Assembly (NCBI GenBank): GCA_014728765.1
Contig: WJLA01000080.1
Coordinates: 1-19,264 of the forward strand
Reading direction: 5' to 3'
From: Candidatus Peregrinibacteria bacterium
GTDB lineage: Bacteria > Patescibacteriota > Gracilibacteria > UBA1369
Length of the DNA: 19,264 nt
Shown here piece after piece: positions 16,318 through 19,264 of this stretch. The position numbers and the translations under genes are program-made. The notes under the pieces were generated by a model. The model was not told where the DNA came from. It saw only the letters and a program-made list of their open reading frames with translations, and did not search any database. Position 1 is the stretch's first letter, and each line of letters begins with the position of its first letter.

Positions 16318-16346
16318 AATATAACATTCATCTCCAAAAGTATCAA
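16318..16346 (-). promoter_or_regulatory. Promoter of the small RNA
   Basis: Minus-strand TTGATA (16346-16341) and TATATT (16323-16318) are separated by exactly 17 bp. The -35 begins directly after the msrA stop codon. This is one of the best promoter matches in the window. Confidence 0.72.
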
Positions 16347-16847
16347 TTATTTAAACAATTTTTTTAGTTTCGGCTCTATCACAACAGTGCAATATGGAGC
16401 ACCTTGATTTTTTATAAAATAATTTTGATGATAATTTTCAGCAGGATAAAACTTTCTTAAAGGTTTAACTTCAGTAACAATACCCTCTCCCAAATCCTTG
16501 ATTTTCCTATCTATCAACTTTTTATGCTCATCATTTTGATAAAAAATGACTGACCTATATTGAGTTCCAACATCCGCACCTTGCCTGTTTAAACTTTTTG
16601 GATCATGAGCTCTAAAAAACATATCTAGAATTTCTTCCAGCTTGATTTCAGTTTTATCAAAATCAATTTTTACCACTTCCGCATGACCTGTTTTACCTGA
16701 ACAAACTTCTTCATATCTAGGATTATCTGTATCACCGCCTGCATATCCTGAAACAACCGTTTCAACACCCTTCAGATTTTGAAAAACAGCCTCAATACAC
16801 CAAAAGCAACCTCCTCCCAAAACAATTGTTTCCAAGTTTTTTTTCAT
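16347..16847 (-). CDS. msrA: Peptide-methionine (S)-S-oxide reductase
   Basis: MsrA reduces methionine S-sulfoxide in oxidised proteins back to methionine using thioredoxin-type reductants. The 166-residue chain is a typical short MsrA. The active site GGGCFWC places the nucleophile Cys at position 14 and a second Cys at 17. Further family blocks are SGYAGG, YEEVCSGKTGHAEVVKI, FFRAHDPKSLNRQGADVGTQYRSVIFY and the C-terminal YHQNYF. Its ATG directly follows the TAA of the protease gene upstream, so the two form an operon with likely translational coupling. The promoter of the small RNA lies immediately beyond its stop. Confidence 0.96.
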   Translation of the reverse strand: MKKNLETIVLGGGCFWCIEAVFQNLKGVETVVSGYAGGDTDNPRYEEVCSGKTGHAEVVKIDFDKTEIKLEEILDMFFRAHDPKSLNRQGADVGTQYRSVIFYQNDEHKKLIDRKIKDLGEGIVTEVKPLRKFYPAENYHQNYFIKNQGAPYCTVVIEPKLKKLFK

Positions 16848-17483
16848 TTAAGTACCTAAAAATAATACTGTTTTTGTCAAAGTCACAATCCAACCGATAA
16901 TAAAAGAAAGAATTGAAAAGCCAAAATACCTGGTCAAAATAAAATGATCTACCAATAAAAATACAAAGAAATACATTGCGGAATTAGCCAAAAACTCTTG
17001 ATATTTACCTTGCCACTTATCTGGAATAATTATACCTACAACTTTTGAACCATCCAAAGGAGCAAAAGGAAGCATATTAAAAGCAAAAAGCAAAATTGAA
17101 ATATCAAAAATAGTGAATAATAAAGTCTCTAAATAAATTCCCAATGAATCACCAAAATATTTCAATGGTATCAAAACTATTACAGCCACTATCAAATTCA
17201 TCATCGGACCCGCAAGTGCAACAGCAGCTTCATAAACCTTTCTATTCTTAAAATAAAAGGGATTTACAGGAACAGGTTTTCCCCAGCCTATTCCGGCCAA
17301 AAAAATCAATAATGTGCCCATAGGATCCAGATGACGCAAAGGATTTAAACTGATTCTACCTTGATTTTTAGCGGTAGGATCCCCCAAAAAATTGGCCATC
17401 CAGGCATGAGCATATTCATGCACTGTAATCACAAATACCAGTGAAGCCAATAAAAACACAAAATTTATTATAGTCATACCCAT
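16848..17483 (-). CDS. Site-2 protease-type zinc metalloprotease (peptidase M50)
   Basis: The 211-residue integral membrane protein has the zinc motif HEYAH (His22, Glu23, His26) in the first membrane helix, LAGPMMN (about 90-96) and the third ligand in PLDGSK (Asp144). It is the short M50 form without a PDZ domain, found widely in bacteria and archaea; substrates of this group are mostly unknown, but the fold cuts peptide bonds within the membrane. msrA follows directly with no gap. The -10 of the likely promoter (17490-17518) ends 6 nt before ATG 17483, which predicts a leaderless mRNA. A second in-frame ATG at 17477 (MTIINF) is an alternative start. Confidence 0.92.
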   Translation of the reverse strand: MGMTIINFVFLLASLVFVITVHEYAHAWMANFLGDPTAKNQGRISLNPLRHLDPMGTLLIFLAGIGWGKPVPVNPFYFKNRKVYEAAVALAGPMMNLIVAVIVLIPLKYFGDSLGIYLETLLFTIFDISILLFAFNMLPFAPLDGSKVVGIIIPDKWQGKYQEFLANSAMYFFVFLLVDHFILTRYFGFSILSFIIGWIVTLTKTVLFLGT

Positions 17484-17489
17484 GCATTA

Positions 17490-17518
17490 ATACTAACTTT
17501 ATTGATTATAATAGTCAA
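17490..17518 (-). promoter_or_regulatory. Promoter of the protease-msrA operon, leaderless
   Basis: Minus-strand TTGACT (17518-17513) and TAGTAT (17495-17490) are separated by 17 bp. Only six nucleotides separate the -10 from the ATG, so the start of transcription would coincide with the start codon. Confidence 0.5.
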
Positions 17519-17556
17519 AACAGATACGATTTTGCCACATCCTCCAACAACAAGCT

Positions 17557-17705
17557 ATGACAAATATTATAAATTGGTGGCAACAATTGACAGACTCAAT
17601 CAAAGGAATTGGATTTGACCCATTATTCTTTTGTCATCTTTCGTGATTCTTTTTATCAATGAAGGCGGAACCGACATTTCAAAAATTGCTGAAACTAAAA
17701 GTTAA
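17557..17705 (+). pseudogene. Frameshifted mini-membrane protein gene
   Basis: ATG 17557 opens a frame reading MTNIINWWQQLTDSIKGIG and then stops at UGA 17644. One frame back, the sequence continues as a hydrophobic helix (PIILLSSFVILFINEGG) and ends DISKIAETKS at TAA 17703. Adding one base in the CCC run near 17628 would join both parts into a 49-residue single-pass membrane protein. This could be a recent frameshift, a sequencing error or programmed -1 slippage; the CCC run is a poor slippage site. Small membrane proteins of similar style are frequent nearby. The family is not recognised. Confidence 0.5.
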
Positions 17706-17712
17706 TTTTCTC

Positions 17713-17740
17713 TTGCAAAAGCAAAAGTTAATGCTAGAAT
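17713..17740 (+). promoter_or_regulatory. Promoter of rpmB
   Basis: TTGCAA (17713-17718) and TAGAAT (17735-17740) are separated by 16 bp, with TG one base before the -10 (extended -10). Transcription would begin near 17747, 25 nt before the rpmB ATG. Confidence 0.6.
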
Positions 17741-17771
17741 TCTCAAGCCGATAGCAATAACACGAAAAAAA

Positions 17772-18023
17772 ATGTCTAAAGTATGTCAACTAACCGGTAA
17801 AAGTAAATCTACAGGACACAATGTGTCACACTCAAACAGACACACTAAAAGAACTTTTGAACCAAATGTACAAAAGAAAACTATCATTGATCCTGCAACC
17901 GGAACTAAATTAAAACTAAAACTGTCAACCAGAGCTCAAAGAACGCTAATGAAAAACCCTGGCAAGTTCAAAAATGAACTAGCAACTCTTGTTAAAAAAC
18001 AAAACAAGAAAAACGGTAAATAA
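17772..18023 (+). CDS. rpmB: 50S ribosomal protein bL28
   Basis: bL28 is a small basic protein of the large ribosomal subunit. The 83-residue product begins MSKVCQLTGKSKSTGHNVSHSNRHTKR, the typical bL28 start (one CxxxG-type turn and the NxVSHSxxxTKR block), and continues with KLKLSTRAQRTLMKNPGKF. Length is normal. Several bL28 proteins have extra Cys residues for zinc; only one Cys is seen here, so this is the zinc-free form. It has its own promoter and is followed by a strong terminator at 18055, so it appears to be monocistronic. rpmG (bL33), a common neighbour, is not present. Confidence 0.96.
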   Translation: MSKVCQLTGKSKSTGHNVSHSNRHTKRTFEPNVQKKTIIDPATGTKLKLKLSTRAQRTLMKNPGKFKNELATLVKKQNKKNGK

Positions 18024-18054
18024 CATTTTACTAAACGAAATCTTCACAAAAAAG

Positions 18055-18079
18055 AATCCCTTTGAATAAGGGATTTTTT
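18055..18079 (+). terminator. Intrinsic terminator after rpmB
   Basis: AATCCCTT pairs with AAGGGATT (8 bp) around a TGAAT loop, followed by a T-run. An A-run precedes the stem, so it may also act weakly on the opposite strand. Confidence 0.9.
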
Positions 18080-18109
18080 AATCTTTACATATACACCAAT
18101 TACTTTAAC

Positions 18110-18310
18110 ATGGAAATTAGAAAGAAATTTTTCCATAACAAATCATTTATGCTTAGATGGGCCGTTATATTCCTGGTGATTGCTTTGATTGCAGCAATAT
18201 TAGGTTTTGGTGGAATAGCCGGCGCAGCAGCTGAGATTGCAAAAATAATTTTCTATATTTTTGTAATACTTCTTGTTGTGTCTTTAATTCTTAACGCAAT
18301 TCAGAAATAA
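18110..18310 (+). CDS. DUF1328 (YtjA-like) small membrane protein
   Basis: From ATG 18110 the 66-residue product contains the family core MLRWAVIFLVIALIAAILGFGGIAGAAAEIAKI, two membrane helices joined by a Gly/Ala-rich turn, as in E. coli YtjA (DUF1328). The role is not established; members are small stress-associated inner-membrane proteins. A TTG at 18062 opens the same frame but lies inside the rpmB terminator, so it is rejected as a start. The N-terminal MEIRKKFFHNKSF extension of about 15 residues before the core is longer than in YtjA. A terminator follows at 18338. Confidence 0.86.
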   Translation: MEIRKKFFHNKSFMLRWAVIFLVIALIAAILGFGGIAGAAAEIAKIIFYIFVILLVVSLILNAIQK

Positions 18311-18337
18311 TTCTGAATATAAAAGATTCAGTATTAG

Positions 18338-18365
18338 AAAAATCTCTTCAAATGAAGAGATTTTT
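18338..18365 (+). terminator. Intrinsic terminator after the DUF1328 gene
   Basis: AAAAATCTCTTC pairs with GAAGAGATTTTT (12 bp) around an AAAT loop, and the T-run forms the end of the stem. It is symmetric and may act in both directions. A smaller CTGAAT/ATTCAG hairpin precedes it. Confidence 0.85.
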
Positions 18366-18404
18366 CATTATAATTGATACGCTTTGTTTAATCTAATCTA
18401 GCTT

Positions 18405-18602
18405 ATGAACAAAAAATCAAAAAAGGAAGATACATACAGTTACAGAGGCTGGCTCAATTCGGATTTTTTTCTAAAAAGATCATTTGCTATCTACGGCTAT
18501 ATGGCAGTTGCAGGATTAATAATTACTGGCATAATATATGGAATAATTGCAATAATTGCTATTATCATCTTTGGTTCACTATATCTTACTGGTGCAATCT
18601 AA
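18405..18602 (+). CDS. Hypothetical small membrane protein (65 aa)
   Basis: The 65-residue product has a charged N-terminal region (MNKKSKKEDTYSYRGWLNSDFFLKRS) and two close hydrophobic segments that fill residues 28-64 (AIYGYMAVAGLIITGIIYG; then IIAIIAIIIFGSLYL). It probably spans the membrane as a hairpin. I do not recognise a family. It starts 40 nt after the previous terminator and ends 4 nt before tRNA-Ser, so the tRNA may be transcribed with it. No Shine-Dalgarno sequence precedes the ATG. Confidence 0.6.
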   Translation: MNKKSKKEDTYSYRGWLNSDFFLKRSFAIYGYMAVAGLIITGIIYGIIAIIAIIIFGSLYLTGAI

Positions 18603-18606
18603 AAAT

Positions 18607-18696
18607 GGAGAGGTGGCCGAGTGGTTGAAGGCGCACGCTTGGAAAGCGTGTATGCGTGCAAACGTATCGAGGGTTCGAATCCCTTCCTCTCCTCCA
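18607..18696 (+). tRNA. tRNA-Ser(GGA)
   Basis: The full cloverleaf is visible: acceptor GGAGAGG with CCTCTCC, D-stem GCC/GGC, anticodon stem CACGC/GCGTG around TTGGAAA (anticodon GGA, codons UCC and UCU), a long variable arm with a 6-bp stem as expected for serine, and the T-arm GAGGG/CCCTT with loop TTCGAAT. CCA is encoded at 18694-18696. The discriminator base is U73, whereas bacterial serine tRNAs usually have G73. Confidence 0.96.
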
Positions 18697-18712
18697 GATT
18701 TTTTCTATATAA

Positions 18713-18885
18713 ATCGTTCAAGAAACAGCAGCAAATCTTGATAGTGCAAAGGCAAAAGGCTATGACGTTGAATTCTATTGGAATGAATTTGATGCACTTT
18801 CCAGAATAATTAGGAAAAAAAATATCCACAAGTCATTGACTTGCTTAGAAAAACAATCAATAAGAGTACCAACAAAACAAATTAA
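18713..18885 (+). pseudogene. Remnant of an unidentified gene next to tRNA-Ser
   Basis: After an in-frame TAA, codons from 18713 read protein-like sequence (VQETAANLDSAKAKGY, then DVEFYWNEFDALSRII) without any start codon. At an A8 run (18815-18822) the good frame switches to KKYPQVIDLLRKTINKSTNKTN, ending at TAA 18883. Restoring one A (A9) rejoins the parts. This looks like the 3' end of a degraded gene with a homopolymer frameshift. The family is not recognised. Its place directly after a tRNA gene suggests past insertion or deletion at the tRNA 3' end. Confidence is limited because the fragment is short. Confidence 0.42.
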
Positions 18886-18930
18886 TTAAATTCTTCTAAT
18901 AAATTTGCCCTGCTTGCGTAAATAGCTTTC

Positions 18931-18958
18931 TTTACAAAAAATATCAAAAGAGTAAAAT
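18931..18958 (+). promoter_or_regulatory. Promoter of the last gene
   Basis: TTTACA (18931-18936) and TAAAAT (18953-18958) are separated by 16 bp, with the predicted start about 23 nt before ATG 18988. Confidence 0.5.
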
Positions 18959-18987
18959 AGGAATGCCATCCAATAACCAAAACAAAA

Positions 18988-19264
18988 ATGGAAACATCAA
19001 TTTTTCTGGCTCAAGTAATTGGAATCTTCTCAGCAACTTTTGCTTTAGCATTAATTTTCAATTCAAGATATATCTCCAAAACCTTTGAAGAACTAATAGA
19101 TCAAAAAGGTGTAATCTTTTTGATCGGAATGATAGCACTTGCTATTGGTATATTCTGGATTAATTCTCACAATATCTGGAATGCAAGTTGGTGGATTATT
19201 ATTATTTCCATAATCGGCTGGCTAAGTTTTATTAAAGGAATTATTTTAATGGTTTATCCTCAAC
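18988..19264 (+). CDS. Hypothetical membrane protein, cut by the window end
   Basis: The frame opens with ATG 18988 and is still open at the last base, giving at least 92 residues. It starts METSIFLAQVIGIFSATFAL and shows three hydrophobic segments (about 5-26, 42-59 and 68-90), the second followed by an INSHNIWNASWW loop. It has no signal beyond the first membrane helix. I do not recognise the family. A promoter lies at 18931-18958, and no ribosome-binding site is visible. The missing 3' end prevents further assignment. Confidence 0.7.
   Translation, partial: METSIFLAQVIGIFSATFALALIFNSRYISKTFEELIDQKGVIFLIGMIALAIGIFWINSHNIWNASWWIIIISIIGWLSFIKGIILMVYPQ

Noticed and set aside
18062..18109. TTG start at 18062 for the DUF1328 protein
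   Set aside because: The segment lies in the rpmB terminator and encodes nothing like the family; ATG 18110 fits.
18556..18829. Reading frames running through the tRNA-Ser gene on both strands
   Set aside because: They translate the tRNA itself and have no independent support.
86..19264. Recoded UGA (code 25 or 4)
   Set aside because: Two genes end naturally at UGA (346-348 and 15125-15127), and conserved proteins do not contain in-frame UGA.
1..19264. CRISPR arrays, insertion sequences, prophage modules
   Set aside because: No regularly spaced repeats, transposase or phage structural genes were seen.

Overview
This window is about 19.3 kb of AT-rich DNA. It is densely packed with short intergenic gaps and frequent tail-to-tail overlaps. 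The gene set mixes ordinary bacterial enzymes with compact or domain-reduced versions: a glutamate 5-kinase without a PUA domain, PolX, a UvrD-like helicase fused to an Fe-S nuclease, DUF1328, and many small membrane proteins. Almost no start codon has a Shine-Dalgarno sequence in front of it, and several promoters sit directly against a start codon. UGA is used as a normal stop (ends of proB and of the long coiled-coil gene), so the code looks standard rather than the recoded UGA of Gracilibacteria/Absconditabacteria. Together these fit a Patescibacteria (CPR) genome or a similarly reduced uncultured bacterium. That placement is inference, because no rRNA is present.

Layout. 86-1545: a small helical protein, proB on the minus strand and a short lipoprotein. 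1542-3699 (minus): a calcineurin-like phosphoesterase, then a newly read leader region, then DAHP synthase (aroG-type). 3792-7618 (plus): an NCKX-type cation exchanger, L-lactate dehydrogenase and PolX. 7645-8472 (minus): a SIMPL-domain protein. 8551-10534 (plus): MgtE and a UPF0489 protein. 10500-11276 (minus): a divergent SAM-hydroxide-adenosyltransferase-like protein. 11387-14617 (plus): a helicase-nuclease. 14614-17483 (minus): a site-2-type protease, msrA, an unassigned structured RNA gene and two coiled-coil/acidic ORFs. 17557-19264 (plus): a frameshifted mini-membrane gene, rpmB, DUF1328, a tiny membrane protein, tRNA-Ser(GGA), a gene remnant and a membrane-protein gene cut by the window edge.

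Main discovery. Between the phosphoesterase and DAHP synthase there is a complete ribosome-mediated transcription attenuator on the minus strand. It has a promoter, a 34-codon leader peptide with the aromatic run FFGFFYFY close to its end, an early hairpin overlapping the last codons, a 9-bp antiterminator and an 11-bp terminator with a U-run about 20 nt before the aroG start. The arrangement resembles the trp/phe leaders of Proteobacteria. The promoter spacing suggests that the leader peptide is translated from a leaderless or nearly leaderless mRNA.

Second discovery. Between msrA and the coiled-coil gene lies a likely stand-alone small RNA of about 154 nt. It has its own near-consensus promoter, an 11-bp helix joining its 5' and 3' ends, and a U6 tail. 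It does not match SRP, tmRNA, RNase P or any riboswitch I could recall. The overall closed-rod shape recalls 6S RNA, but no sequence match supports that name.

How the parts fit. DAHP synthase opens the shikimate pathway and appears to be tuned by aromatic aminoacyl-tRNA supply. Lactate dehydrogenase suggests fermentative NADH reoxidation. MgtE and the NCKX-like carrier handle divalent cations. PolX and the helicase-nuclease serve DNA repair. MsrA and the membrane protease form a small protein-maintenance operon.
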